Notes under the pieces: model-generated | What the model was told of the DNA's origin: nothing | What the model saw: the letters and a program-made list of their open reading frames with translations, nothing else | Database searches by the model: none | Part shown: one piece after another, positions 54,353 through 63,072 of the stretch | How the letters are laid out: each line of letters opens with the position of its first letter | Numbering within the stretch: the first letter of the stretch is position 1 | Translations under genes and position numbers: made by a program | Origin: UBA3951 sp050952125 | GTDB lineage: Bacteria; Bacillota; Sulfobacillia; Fermentithermobacillales; Fermentithermobacillaceae | Direction of reading: 5' to 3' | Assembly (NCBI GenBank): GCA_050952125.1 | Contig: JBMNKK010000003.1 | Coordinates: 186,001-250,000 of the forward strand | DNA: 64,000 nucleotides

Positions 54353-55111
54353 TTAGGGAAGTCCCCCGCACACCTTGCAGTCCGGATTGCGTTTGGCCTC
54401 GTAGAACGCTACTTGGTTGGACCACACGTCCAGCCACAGCACCTTCCTCAGGACATCCTCCTTCCTGCCGGCGAGAACCTTGAGGGCTTCCGCTGCCTGC
54501 CAGCACCCTATCAAAGAGGCCAGCGCCCCCAGGATGCCCACCGTGCCGGCAGTGTAGGGCTGCTTCTTAGCGGAGGCGTCCGGCACCAGACAGTTGTAGC
54601 AGGCGGTCTCTCCGGGTATGACGGTATGTACCGTTCCATAGGTCGCGACGCAGGCCGCGTGAACCCAGGGGATCCCCAACCTAACGCACGCGCCGTTCAC
54701 AACAGCCCTTCCCTTGGGGTTGTCGAGGCCGTCCACAACAACCGTCGCTCCGCCGATGAGCCTGTCAACGTTGGATTCGTCCACGCGCTCGACAAAAGCC
54801 TGGAGGTTAATCGACGAATTGATCCGGCTGAGACGGTTTTTTGCTGCCACTGCTTTGTGTATCTTCTTCGCAGCGTCATCTTCATCATAGAGGGTCTGCC
54901 GTTGCAGGTTGTGGGTTTCCACGATATCCGGGTCGATAAGTCTCAATGTCCCTACTCCTGCCCTGGCCAGGAGTCCGGCAACCGTGCTGCCAAGCCCGCC
55001 GAGGCCGATAACAACCGCCGTTCCTCGGCCGATGGACGCCTGTCCGTCAACACCTATGTTCTTCAGCAAAGCATGGCGGGAGTATCTATCAAACTGGTCC
55101 AATGAGGTCAC
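54353..55111 (-). CDS. ThiF/HesA/MoeB family adenylyltransferase
   Basis: An E1-like enzyme of about 252 residues that adenylates the C-terminus of ubiquitin-like sulfur carriers such as MoaD or ThiS. It has FDRYSRHALLKNIG at the start, the nucleotide loop VIGLGGLGSTVAG, LIDPDIVETHNLQRQTLY and VVDGLDN. Two C-x2-C pairs (CYNCLVP and CKVCGG) form the structural zinc site. The frame opens 49 codons earlier, but that segment contains an intergenic hairpin; the GTG at 55111 with GAGGG five bases upstream is more likely. No carrier or moa/thi genes are adjacent, so the pathway is unknown. Confidence 0.85.
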   Translation of the reverse strand: MTSLDQFDRYSRHALLKNIGVDGQASIGRGTAVVIGLGGLGSTVAGLLARAGVGTLRLIDPDIVETHNLQRQTLYDEDDAAKKIHKAVAAKNRLSRINSSINLQAFVERVDESNVDRLIGGATVVVDGLDNPKGRAVVNGACVRLGIPWVHAACVATYGTVHTVIPGETACYNCLVPDASAKKQPYTAGTVGILGALASLIGCWQAAEALKVLAGRKEDVLRKVLWLDVWSNQVAFYEAKRNPDCKVCGGLP

Positions 55112-55172
55112 CACCGCCCTCAGTATTCGACGGGAGGAGTCCTGACACCCTCCTACCTGTGGGAAGAAGGCC

Positions 55173-55199
55173 CCCTGAGCCTCTCGCCAGCTCAGGGGA
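55173..55199. terminator. Hairpin upstream of ThiF-like gene
   Basis: Nine-base stem CCCCTGAGC / GCTCAGGGG with a nine-base loop, 60 bases before the predicted start of the ThiF-like gene. No T-run on either strand. It could be part of a leader structure for that gene. Confidence 0.4.
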
Positions 55200-55391
55200 C
55201 CTCCGGAGTGGTGAAGGAGTCCGCGATAGCGTATCGTGGTGCTAGTACACGCAGTCACAAACTCTCAAGCCCACCATACCATTGTCAGTATAGCAAGACA
55301 ATCCTTTACTGGGTTTCTATAGACAAACCGGGCGTTTATCATCAAACTCATAATGAGGATCAAAGATATCATGAAGACTGGAAGTGTCTCG

Positions 55392-56390
55392 ATGAGCCAA
55401 GAGAAACGCAGCAATGACATCACTAGGATCGTGCTGGGAATCGGATTCACCGTCGCTATCGCGGTCACCGGTATTCAGGCGGCCAAACTGCCCTTTCTAT
55501 CCCGCTTGGGGTCGATGGTGCTGTCCATTCTCATTGCTATCGTCTACAGGCAGGTCGCCGGATACCCGGAGTATCTGAAGAGCGGCATTCAGTTCTCGGC
55601 AAAGAAGCTCTTGAGGCTTGCCATCGTGCTGTTCGGTTTCCGGCTGAACCTTGTTACCGTGCTGAGTGAAGGTTTGGGGCTCCTTGTTAGGGATTTGGGG
55701 ACGGTTGCAGGGGCCATTCTCCTCACGCTCCTGCTGGCCAAGTGGCTCAAAGCCGACCCCAAACTGTCTCTTTTGGTCGGTGTTGGCACGGGCGTCTGCG
55801 GGGCTGCGGCGATCGCGGCGGTCTCGCCCATCATCGATGCCAAAGAAGACGATACTGCCGTAAGCGTGGGGATGATCGCACTGACCGGCACGGTCTTCGC
55901 AGTAGCATACTCGCTCCTTCGCGGCATCCTGCCTCTTTCTGACGTACAGTACGGCACCTGGGTAGGCGTCAGCCTGCACGAGATAGCCCATGTCGCTGCA
56001 GCTGCTTCGCCGGCCGGAAGCGACGCCTTGGCCGTGGCTCTCCTGGCTAAACTAGGGCGCGTGCTGCTGCTTATTCCCCTGTGCTTCATCCTTGTGTACT
56101 TCACCCGCCGCGCAAGTGCAGGCAAGGGGCCGGTCAAAGTTGAGTTCCCGTGGTTCCTGGCAGGGTTCATTGCCTGCAGCGTGATCGAGTCATATGCGGG
56201 GGTGAGCTCCTCCCTACTCTCGGCGCTCACCAATCTTGGGACCTACATGCTTACGTCGGCCATGGTCGGGCTGGGGCTGAATGTCAGTCTTGAGGCTCTT
56301 GGCGGCGGGAGATTGCTCCGACCCTTCGCGGCCATGCTGGTCACGTCGGTCGCCCTTTCGGTCATCACCTATTTCACGATAGCGGGTTAG
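55392..56390 (+). CDS. YeiH-family (UPF0324) membrane transporter
   Basis: A 332-residue membrane protein with about ten hydrophobic helices, of the YeiH/UPF0324 family annotated as putative sulfate or anion exporters. Signatures: KLLRLAIVLFGFRLNL, VGVGTGVCGAAAIAAVSPII with a conserved Cys, GVSLHEIAHVAAA and LGKLGRVLLL-type LAKLGRVLLLIPL. The ATG at 55392 has GGAAG seven bases upstream and is preferred over two earlier in-frame ATGs. It is cotranscribed perhaps with the methyltransferase 52 bases downstream. The transported ion is not proven for this family. Confidence 0.86.
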   Translation: MSQEKRSNDITRIVLGIGFTVAIAVTGIQAAKLPFLSRLGSMVLSILIAIVYRQVAGYPEYLKSGIQFSAKKLLRLAIVLFGFRLNLVTVLSEGLGLLVRDLGTVAGAILLTLLLAKWLKADPKLSLLVGVGTGVCGAAAIAAVSPIIDAKEDDTAVSVGMIALTGTVFAVAYSLLRGILPLSDVQYGTWVGVSLHEIAHVAAAASPAGSDALAVALLAKLGRVLLLIPLCFILVYFTRRASAGKGPVKVEFPWFLAGFIACSVIESYAGVSSSLLSALTNLGTYMLTSAMVGLGLNVSLEALGGGRLLRPFAAMLVTSVALSVITYFTIAG

Positions 56391-56442
56391 TGTTGCCATA
56401 TACCTGTTGCGGGCTCCGATCTCTGTCAGGGAGGGCTGTGCT

Positions 56443-57285
56443 GTGAAGGAGTTTCTTGACTTGCTGGCGCGCACCAGCGCGAAGCCCCGCCTGTATGAGC
56501 CCGGTGAGCCCAAGTTCTGGGATGATCCGCACATATCCAAGAGCATGCTTGAGGCCCATCTTGACCCCACTCACGATGCTGCGAGCCGCCGTCCCCAGGC
56601 AATTGATGCTACGGTCGAGCACCTTCTTGCCTCAGGTCTTCTGAAGGCAGGTTCCAGAGTGCTTGACCTTGGGTGCGGACCGGGGCTATACGCTGAGGGG
56701 CTGGCCCGGCGCGGCGTTAGCGTAGTGGGAGTCGATATCTCTGAGCGGTCGTTGGAGTACGCCCGGAAGTCAGCAGAACAATCCGGCCTCGATATTGACT
56801 ACCGGCACGTGAATTTCCTCGACATGGACTTTGAGGATGAGTTTGACGCTGCTATCCAGGTGTACGGCGAACTGACCGTGTTCTCGGACGAGGTGCGCGA
56901 TGGGCTCTTGCGGTCGATTTGCCGCGCTCTCAAAGAGAACGGGCTCTTCATCTTCGATGTGACGACCAGGGCTCTCCGGAAGAAGAAGGGGCCCGCCAAC
57001 AGGTGGTACCTTAGCGAAGGTGGCTTCTGGAGGCCGGGTAGGCACCTGGTGTTGGAACAAGGATTTGATTATCCCGAAGAAGACGTTTGGCTCGACCAGT
57101 ATACCGTCGTTGACGAAGCCGGGTGTACGGTCTACCGGAACTGGTTCCACGACTATTCACTCGAATCACTTGAGCCCGTGCTCAAGGCAGCCGGATTTGC
57201 CGTCGAGAGGGTCTGGGACGATCTTGCCGGCACCCCGTATAGCGGAAGAGGAGACTGGTTGGCCGTAGCGGCGAGGCGAGTATAG
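56443..57285 (+). CDS. Class I SAM-dependent methyltransferase
   Basis: A 280-residue protein. An N-terminal helical extension (about 1-70) with EPKFWDDPHISKSMLEAHLDP precedes the Rossmann methyltransferase core: VLDLGCGPGLYAEGLARRG (motif I, about 74-92), VVGVDISERSLEYA (motif II) and the segment FDAAIQVYGELTVF (motif post-II). The C-terminal half has WYLSEGGFWRPGRH and GDWLAVAARR. The GTG at 56443 follows GGGAGGG by about eight bases. The layout is common in Firmicutes; the substrate is unknown. Confidence 0.86.
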   Translation: MKEFLDLLARTSAKPRLYEPGEPKFWDDPHISKSMLEAHLDPTHDAASRRPQAIDATVEHLLASGLLKAGSRVLDLGCGPGLYAEGLARRGVSVVGVDISERSLEYARKSAEQSGLDIDYRHVNFLDMDFEDEFDAAIQVYGELTVFSDEVRDGLLRSICRALKENGLFIFDVTTRALRKKKGPANRWYLSEGGFWRPGRHLVLEQGFDYPEEDVWLDQYTVVDEAGCTVYRNWFHDYSLESLEPVLKAAGFAVERVWDDLAGTPYSGRGDWLAVAARRV

Positions 57286-57313
57286 GCCGCGGAAACCCAA
57301 AGGGAGGAGATCA

Positions 57314-58469
57314 GTGTTGGCGCGAAAAAGCAGCATTGAGATCCTCCGGGTAATCCTCCTCTTGATGGTTGTCTCTATCCATGTAAGCGGTCCTTACCTC
57401 TCTTCGCACTTCATCAGCGGCGTAGTGAACTGGCAGGTCGCCAACATCCTTGACGGCGGGTCTCGGGTCGCGGTCGGCTGCTTCGTAGTCATAACGGGGT
57501 ACTTTCTGAGCTATTCCGGCAAGTCCCCCGGCATCAAGCCGCCGTCTCGACGGATAGCCAGGCTCCTTGCTCCACTGGGGTTCCACTTCCCTCTATACCT
57601 GTGCCCTCTACTGGTCGGCGAACCGGTCTAGTCTGGCCGGGTCATTGTGGGCCGCCGCTTACGACCTTGGCCGAAACGACGGCCTTTTCTACCACATGTG
57701 GTACGTGCAGGTCATTGCCGCAGTATACCTCCTATCGCCCTATCTGAACTCGCTCGTCGTGTCTCTGGAGCGAAGAGCCCTTCGCGACCTCATCATCATT
57801 CTCGGGTGTATCACCTCGGTATTGCCGACACTGGTCTATGTCACAGGTGTCCCCTTCCACGACACCCTTCTCCTCAACTCCAGGCTGGTCTTGTTTGTCA
57901 CCCTTTACCTCACGGGCGGATACATCCGGGCCCACAAAGCTGATTCCGGAGGCGCCATGTTGCGCAGCAGGCGTGCCCTGGCACTGGCGTTTGTCCTAAC
58001 CGAGGTCTTCATCATCGGGGTCACCTTTCTGTACAACTCCCGGTACAGCCCGCTTATCCACTTCGCGAGGCTGCGAGGCGTGAACCTGACGTATCCAATG
58101 GGTGGATTCTCGGGCGCCTTCTATGACTTCAACAGTGTCCCCGTGGTCGTTGGGTCTGTGCTCCTATTCCTTCTTTTCCTAGGCATCGATCTCGATTGCC
58201 GAGGCCGCCTGCACCGGCTTGCCAACAAGTTGGGTGCCTGTACGTACGGTGCATACCTAGGTCATGTCTTCTGGATACAGGTTGTCACCCGATTCATCGA
58301 TCCTGCCGCATATGCGGACGGCCCCGCCTATCCGTTGGCTGCAGTAGGTGTGATCCTGTCCGTATCGGCATGCTCAATGGCGACCGAGGCACTGAGACAG
58401 GCCATGGGACGTTTCCTTACGTCGCTCAGGCGTGCAAAGGCTGAGAGCGGGACCGCGCGGGTCACTTGA
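57314..58469 (+). pseudogene. Acyltransferase-3 family membrane protein, frameshifted
   Basis: Two frames together form an acyltransferase-3 (OafA/WecH-like) protein of about 380 residues with 10 hydrophobic helices, which O-acetylates surface glycans. The first part (57314-57631) has SIEILRVILLLMVVSIHVSG with the essential His and IARLLAPL; the second (57567-58469) carries DGLFYHMWYVQVIAAVYLLSP and the remaining helices, ending with GAYLGHVFWIQV. One extra base near 57590-57605 separates them. A GTG start follows AGGGAGGAGA. Its 3' end overlaps the convergent stress-protein gene by eight bases. Confidence 0.72.
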
Positions 58470-58893
58470 CTACAAGCACCGAGCACTTCGCGTAGTTGGC
58501 CACCTTATTGGCAACGCTGCCAAGTAGCAACTGCAGTGCTGCCGTCCGCCCGATATGGCCCACGACGATAAGGTCGATCCCATTCTCGCCCGCGTACTCG
58601 ACGATGGCGTTCCCGGGACTTCCTCTCAGGATCTCCTGCTTGTAGAACAGTCCGGCGTTGTCAGCGAGTTCGCGGCACCTGTTCAGGACCAGTTCGAAAG
58701 ACTTCTTCATGCCTTCGAGGACCTCGGGCATGATCACCACGCCGGCTTCGTCTATGTAAGTCATCACCGAATAATCGAGCACCGATACTGCAGTCAGGTT
58801 AGCCCCAAGCACCTTCGCGAGATCTACCGCCTGCTTCATTACCTTATCTGCAAACTCGGAGTTATCCAGTGCCACGAGTATGTTTTTCATCAT
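58462..58893 (-). CDS. Universal stress protein (UspA family)
   Basis: A 143-residue single USP domain: ILVALDNSEFADKVMKQAVDLAK at the N-terminus and GIDLIVVGHIGRTAALQLLLGSVANKVANYAKCSVLVV at the C-terminus. The phosphate-binding motif G-x2-G-x9-G(S/T) appears as GHIGRTA...LLGSVA, so it probably binds ATP. Tandem ATGs at 58893/58890 follow GGAGGG. Such proteins help survive growth arrest and stress. It has a good sigma-A promoter upstream and is a single-gene unit. Confidence 0.9.
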   Translation of the reverse strand: MMKNILVALDNSEFADKVMKQAVDLAKVLGANLTAVSVLDYSVMTYIDEAGVVIMPEVLEGMKKSFELVLNRCRELADNAGLFYKQEILRGSPGNAIVEYAGENGIDLIVVGHIGRTAALQLLLGSVANKVANYAKCSVLVVK

Positions 58894-58937
58894 GTATGTG
58901 CCCTCCAATTTCCCACAGGTTTGTCCGGTTGGTAAAG

Positions 58938-58966
58938 ATCATACGGCGGAGTCCGCCCCGCTGCAA
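58938..58966 (-). promoter_or_regulatory. Promoter of the universal stress protein gene
   Basis: Reading leftwards, TTGCAG (58966-58961), 17 bases, TATGAT (58943-58938), about 45 bases upstream of the start codon. Confidence 0.65.
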
Positions 58967-59042
58967 TGCGGTGCCCTCGTTTACACGCCCGGACGCGCCT
59001 CTAGGGTTTCGCCTCCCGATTTCAACGTCTGAAGAGGTTAAG

Positions 59043-59558
59043 ATGGAGGGCATTGGTTACATTGTGACGAATTACTCGACGATCAATATGACTCTGCGCC
59101 TGGCTGTGTTCTGCAATCGCAAGAAAGGTCGGGACCGAGACTTAGCAAGAGGAGCGTTCAACAGTGCTCGAGTACACCATGAACGCCAGCATAAGATGTA
59201 TTCCGACGCGATCCCGAAGCAGCATCGGATGCTCAGCACGAGTGGCTGCCTAGTACTGCCGTTCTTCAAACACGTTGGCGATCTGCTGAAACCCAGGCAA
59301 CTCAGTTCGCTCAACGCTTTAGCGGCGATATGGTGCTGTATCGAGAATATCTTGCTCGCTGCCACCGCTGAAGGCCTTGCTTGCGCCATTCGAATTCCCA
59401 TGGGCGACGAAGGGAAATACGTAGCAGAGACCGTGGGTGCTCCGAAGGACTATGTAATGGCATGCTACATAGCCATCGGCTACCCTGCCGAAGATGCCGT
59501 TTTGCACGAGCAGGCGAAAGTGAATATTGACGACAAGCTCCATCTCAATCGCTGGTAG
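59043..59558 (+). pseudogene. Nitroreductase-family protein, N-terminally truncated
   Basis: The 171-residue frame ends as a nitroreductase should: LSSLNALAAIWCCIENILLAATAEGLA (FMN-binding helix region), AETVGAPKDYVMACYIAIGYPAE and a KLHLNRW tail. But the usual first 60-70 residues, with the RRSIRKF-type FMN-phosphate motif and the active-site loop, are absent. The start here falls within what would be strand 2 of the family (LRLAVFCNRKKGRDRD). The upstream bases, including the promoter of the stress-protein gene, do not encode the missing part in any frame that I could read. It is probably a decayed gene. Confidence 0.6.
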
Positions 59559-59600
59559 AGAGATCGGGCACTGCTGCTTATAGATCTCCCTGAAACTGTC

Positions 59601-60572
59601 TTACGATGGCGGGATATCCCACATGCTCGTTGAATCCCAGATCAGCCACGGGCTATCGGTGTCCTCACGCATGAGATAGATATACCGTGCCAACGTTCCC
59701 CCTCCGTAGGGAACCTTGGTGTTGTCATAATCGGCGGCATACTGCGCAAAGACAGCTACGATATCCATGGTCTGTTCGTCTGAATAGCCCCTCCTCTTCG
59801 CGAGCTCGCTTCCTGTGTACATTTCTCTGATCCGGTAGGTATGTTGAGCGGATACCTGAACCTTGTCGATGGACATCTTTATGACACTCGAGTCAACCCA
59901 CGTCCAATCGTACTTCAGTGTGGACCTCCACGCCTCATAGTTGTTGTTCCTCGTGGCCTCTAGATACTTCCTAACTGTGTCTTCAGCGGCTTCTGAATCT
60001 CTGATATCGGCTAGAACCGCGCCTGGTTCGGGTTCGCTAACCTCAACCACGTAAGCGACGGACGAGTACCTCGGCCTGTAGAGGGTAAGCGAATAGGCCT
60101 TTGAAAAGGCCAGTCCTTGTTCCGTCAACGCAAGTCCGTTGTCGCCTACTACCTGCACCTTTACCTGAACTTTTTGACCCGGCGGAACAGTGCCGCCCGA
60201 AGCGTAGAGCACACTTTCTGTCCAAACAGTAGGCTTTGTCGATCTCATAATCCATAGGCCCGGTCCGGCGACGAGGTCCCCCCACTGGAGCGGCTGGGAG
60301 TAGTCTAGCCCCGCTAGGTCGAGGGTGAAGTTCCTTGCGGCGTAGGCTGCGTTGGAGCCCCAATCTGACTCGAGGCGGCGCTCCGGAACCGGATCCCGGC
60401 CGTAGCCTTCCCATGAGATGGCATAGACTGTCAGAAGGTTGGTATGAACCCATTCCCCGTTGTCGTAGTAGGCAAATCTGCTGGCAGTGAGGTAGATCAA
60501 GACGGCTGCTGCCACGGCCACCACGGCTGTGGCACCATACAGGATGATTCTTGCCCAAGTCCACTTGCGCAA
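59601..60572 (-). CDS. Membrane-anchored hypothetical protein
   Basis: A 323-residue protein with one N-terminal membrane helix (about residues 8-27, IILYGATAVVAVAAAVLIYL), the rest outside the cytoplasm. The first half is beta-rich, with GDLVAGPGLWIM and a PPGQKVQVKVQV strand; the C-terminal 130 residues (EDTVRKYLEATRNNNYEAWRSTL ... SPWLIWDS) resemble the NTF2-like/DUF4829 type of domain found in lipoproteins and anti-sigma-like proteins. I do not recognise the whole. The TTG at 60572 has GGGAGG seven bases upstream and is preferred over an ATG 44 codons earlier. Confidence 0.65.
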   Translation of the reverse strand: MRKWTWARIILYGATAVVAVAAAVLIYLTASRFAYYDNGEWVHTNLLTVYAISWEGYGRDPVPERRLESDWGSNAAYAARNFTLDLAGLDYSQPLQWGDLVAGPGLWIMRSTKPTVWTESVLYASGGTVPPGQKVQVKVQVVGDNGLALTEQGLAFSKAYSLTLYRPRYSSVAYVVEVSEPEPGAVLADIRDSEAAEDTVRKYLEATRNNNYEAWRSTLKYDWTWVDSSVIKMSIDKVQVSAQHTYRIREMYTGSELAKRRGYSDEQTMDIVAVFAQYAADYDNTKVPYGGGTLARYIYLMREDTDSPWLIWDSTSMWDIPPS

Positions 60573-60881
60573 TTGCGACCCTCCCGTCAACTCCCTACTA
60601 GCCTCACAGGATCGGTCTCTATACTTGACGGGACTACGTAAGGTTGGTTCCAAACGAGGCGGCAGGTTGGACGTTGTCGCTTGAAGGGCATGAAACGACG
60701 ACATTCGAAAGTAGATAGACTACCCACCGGCATTCTTCTCCAGCCATGCAGTTCTTGCTCGCGGAGCGCGCCTGGAAGAGGGGAAGTGCCACTCACCCCA
60801 AATACACATAAGCGGGAACGGCGACGGACGAGCTGCAACCACTGTGATCCTACTGTGTCCACACTCATGGAGGTGCGTTTG

Positions 60882-61313
60882 GTGAACAAAGAAGTCAAGA
60901 TCGACTCTCAGCTGACGGCGATGGCAGGTGGATTCCTAACCGCCGGGAAGCTACTCAAGCGCGGTTATCATGTTTCGTTGACAATCCGTAATGGCAAAGC
61001 CGTAGACCTATTTGTCCACAATCCCAAGACTAATAGAGCCTTTAGCGTACGGGTAAAGAGTCTTATGAGAAAAAACTGCTTCCCCATCAAACGGGAAAGA
61101 ATCGTAGACAGTTATGTCTATGTCTTTGTAGTTCTGAATCCCGATTCGCCAGTCGAGGACTACTTCATCTTGAAGGGACAGACGATTCTGGAAGACGTAG
61201 GTAAATTCTTCGGGGCCTCATACAAGAGGGCGAAACCGAGTCCAGTTCCCGCAATCAACTTGGGGCCGCTCAAGCCGTTTCGGGATGATTGGTCACTATT
61301 CGACGAGGCTTAA
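60882..61313 (+). CDS. Putative PD-(D/E)XK-like conserved protein
   Basis: A 143-residue protein: TAMAGGFLTAGKLLKRGYHVSLTIRN, then VDLFVHNPKTNRAFSVRVKSL, with an Asp followed some 13 residues later by V-x-V-K, as in the D-(E/Q)-x-K core of small nuclease-fold proteins; later VDSYVYVFVVLN and YFILKGQTILED strands, and an LKPFRDDWSLFD tail. This matches a widespread uncharacterised family whose pattern is VDL-NPKTGK-VQVKS. The usual acidic residue before K is replaced by R-V, so catalysis is uncertain. The GTG at 60882 has GGAGGT seven bases upstream. It faces the HARE-HTH gene tail to tail, six bases apart. Confidence 0.6.
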   Translation: MNKEVKIDSQLTAMAGGFLTAGKLLKRGYHVSLTIRNGKAVDLFVHNPKTNRAFSVRVKSLMRKNCFPIKRERIVDSYVYVFVVLNPDSPVEDYFILKGQTILEDVGKFFGASYKRAKPSPVPAINLGPLKPFRDDWSLFDEA

Positions 61314-61318
61314 GCCAG

Positions 61319-61570
61319 TCACGAGCGGAGTAAGCCTCCTTCGTGTGAAACCATGACCAAGTGGGGTATCTGTCGCTTGTCTACATGAAATAGCTGCTTA
61401 TACTGATGAACCCGTGCCCTGACTTGCTCAGCCGGCACCGGCATCCCATCATCTCTCACAAACAGTCTACGGGCGTTGATGATGTCGGCCACCTGTTGGT
61501 AGGTCATGGCCCGATTACCGAGCACCTGGGCAATAGCTTCGTGGAGGCTGACGGATCTTTTGGCAGCCAT
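61319..61570 (-). CDS. HARE-HTH domain protein
   Basis: An 83-residue protein of a single winged-helix module of the HARE-HTH type: SVSLHEAIAQVLGNRAMTYQ, then ADIINARRLFVRDDGMPVP and QVRARVHQYKQLFHVD. HARE-HTH domains occur in chromatin proteins of eukaryotes and in bacterial restriction enzymes and RNA polymerase delta subunits, where they bind DNA. It lies tail to tail with the nuclease-like gene, so the two could be a functional pair on opposite strands or unrelated. The ATG follows GGGGGAGAC-type sequence. Confidence 0.72.
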   Translation of the reverse strand: MAAKRSVSLHEAIAQVLGNRAMTYQQVADIINARRLFVRDDGMPVPAEQVRARVHQYKQLFHVDKRQIPHLVMVSHEGGLLRS

Positions 61571-61815
61571 AATGTGTCTCCCCCTCTCCTATTAAGGAGC
61601 CTTCTCCATCAGTACCATACCACATCATCAAGCCCTTTATCGTACATGCCCAACCTGGTCCTATTGCAGGCGGAGCACTGACCGCACATCATTCGTAGGA
61701 GCTCATTCCGCGAACCTGGGCACCACTATTCCATATCTTAGCCAAGTTCTAGATCCCTCCTTCAACTCGAAGAGGTATCTCGACACCCAAACGTCCTCGC
61801 ATCTCCCCCGAAAGC

Positions 61816-61844
61816 AAAAACGCCGTTCCGATCTCCTCGAAACG
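61816..61844 (-). terminator. Terminator of tRNA-Leu
   Basis: On the minus strand CGTTTCGA pairs with TCGGAACG (one wobble) around a five-base loop, followed by GCG and five T, about 18 bases after the encoded CCA. Confidence 0.7.
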
Positions 61845-61862
61845 CCGTCTCATAATCTTTTC

Positions 61863-61947
61863 TGGTGTCGGGAGGGGGACTTGAACCCCCACGGTGTTCA
61901 CCATACGCCCCTCAAACGTACGCGTCTGCCAATTCCGCCATCCCGAC
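61863..61947 (-). tRNA. tRNA-Leu (anticodon GAG)
   Basis: An 85-base cloverleaf with a GTCGGGA/TCCCGAC acceptor stem and encoded CCA. The D arm has TGGCAGACGC, the anticodon arm TACGT-TTGAGGG-GCGTA gives GAG, a long variable arm (GTGAACACC region) is typical of class II tRNA-Leu, and the T arm is GGGGG-TTCAAGT-CCCCC. It has its own promoter and terminator. Confidence 0.93.
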
Positions 61948-61966
61948 AGGAAAGCCAGCAACAACC

Positions 61967-61995
61967 ACTATACTCGTCAGCGTCGCCCGTGTCAA
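61967..61995 (-). promoter_or_regulatory. Promoter of tRNA-Leu
   Basis: Reading leftwards, a perfect TTGACA (61995-61990), 17 bases, TATAGT (61972-61967), 20 bases before the tRNA 5' end. Confidence 0.85.
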
Positions 61996-62094
61996 CACGC
62001 TATTTGCGCCAATTCTACCTGTAAGGCGGGCGTTCAGAGGGGCCCGCATGTGGCTCGCATACCACGCTTCGCCCCGCGATGGCACCGGCAGACT

Positions 62095-62925
62095 CTACAG
62101 CCCGCTGACCCTGGTAACCTCAATCCCCATCGACTCCAGCCTTTCAATGAACGGGCTGATACCCGCGAGGTCAGAGGCTATGTGCCCTGAGATGACCAAG
62201 TTCTTACCCTCCGGGAATTCCTGCTTCAGCTTACCGATTTCAGCCGCAGCAATGTGGATGTACACAACCGTGTCGGTTCCGTGCAGGTAGTAGAGCCTGG
62301 CCAGGCCGGCCCCTCCGTTGGTCCCGGCTCCGTGAGCCACGACGGTCCTCCCTGCCCTGTGTGTGCGGCTGCCCATCCTGAGCTCTACGTTAGTCGGGGC
62401 GTTCTTGATCTCAGGGATCGTGTTCAGGGCGGCTATGACGTCATCGACAGTCGCTTCGGGCCCGCACTGCCCGTCAATGGCTTCCTGCATCCTCTTGCGG
62501 CCAATCTCGTCCAGGGGGTTGTGAATGTTGAGGTAAGGCATGCCCAAGAGCCTCGCGAACGACGGCGCGTGGTCGTAATTGGCGGAGTGTCTGTTTAGCG
62601 CCTGCGCGTGCTTCATGCGATTCACGGCTTCACGCGCTTCCTTCTCCGGCACGCCGTACTTCACCGCGATGTCTACGTGCAGGTCCAACACTTCGGGAAA
62701 AGTGAGGACGCTGGGGTCGGGATGGTGCGCCATGACGCAGTCGTAACCCAACTGCTTTCCGACCAGAAGTTCCGCTACTCCCATATCGATTCCGAACAGG
62801 ATCTTCTTGATGTTCTTGCCGGGGACATGGATTTTGGAGTCAGCCGGGAACTTTGTTTGCCCCGCCATCTCCATCGCTATCTGCATGAGCTGCTCCGTGG
62901 TGACCCCCGTACTGTTCTGTGCCAT
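62095..62925 (-). CDS. Nif3-like (DUF34) metal-binding protein
   Basis: A 276-residue protein of the NIF3/YbgI family, dinuclear-metal proteins of debated function (annotated as GTP cyclohydrolase 1 type 2 homologues). The metal-site segment CVMAHHPDPS (about 84-93) corresponds to the family's HHP motif, and NLVISGHIASDLAGISPFIERLESMG near the C-terminus is the second site. HAPSFARLLGMPYLNIHNPLDE is the central part. The start is an ATG at 62925. It precedes tRNA-Leu on the same strand. A role in metal handling or as a chaperone is inferred for the family only. Confidence 0.75.
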   Translation of the reverse strand: MAQNSTGVTTEQLMQIAMEMAGQTKFPADSKIHVPGKNIKKILFGIDMGVAELLVGKQLGYDCVMAHHPDPSVLTFPEVLDLHVDIAVKYGVPEKEAREAVNRMKHAQALNRHSANYDHAPSFARLLGMPYLNIHNPLDEIGRKRMQEAIDGQCGPEATVDDVIAALNTIPEIKNAPTNVELRMGSRTHRAGRTVVAHGAGTNGGAGLARLYYLHGTDTVVYIHIAAAEIGKLKQEFPEGKNLVISGHIASDLAGISPFIERLESMGIEVTRVSGL

Positions 62926-63072
62926 CTGCGTACCTCCGTGAGAGCGCTAATTCGTGAGACGGATCAGTATTGGCTGCCGCAGGCGCATATCCTCCTGATC
63001 GCCGGACTACTCACGATTGTTGTGCCCAAGATACGCGGAGTGGCTACACTCGGGGCAATACCAAGACTTGAC

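Noticed and set aside
58869..59042. Upstream extension of the nitroreductase frame
   Set aside because: It reads antisense through the stress-protein start and promoter and has no nitroreductase features.
60681..60881. Upstream extension of the nuclease-like frame
   Set aside because: The extra residues are Arg/Ser/Cys-rich and unlike the family; the GTG at 60882 has the proper ribosome site.
61749..61964. Minus-strand frame across tRNA-Leu
   Set aside because: It reads through a certain tRNA gene and its terminator.
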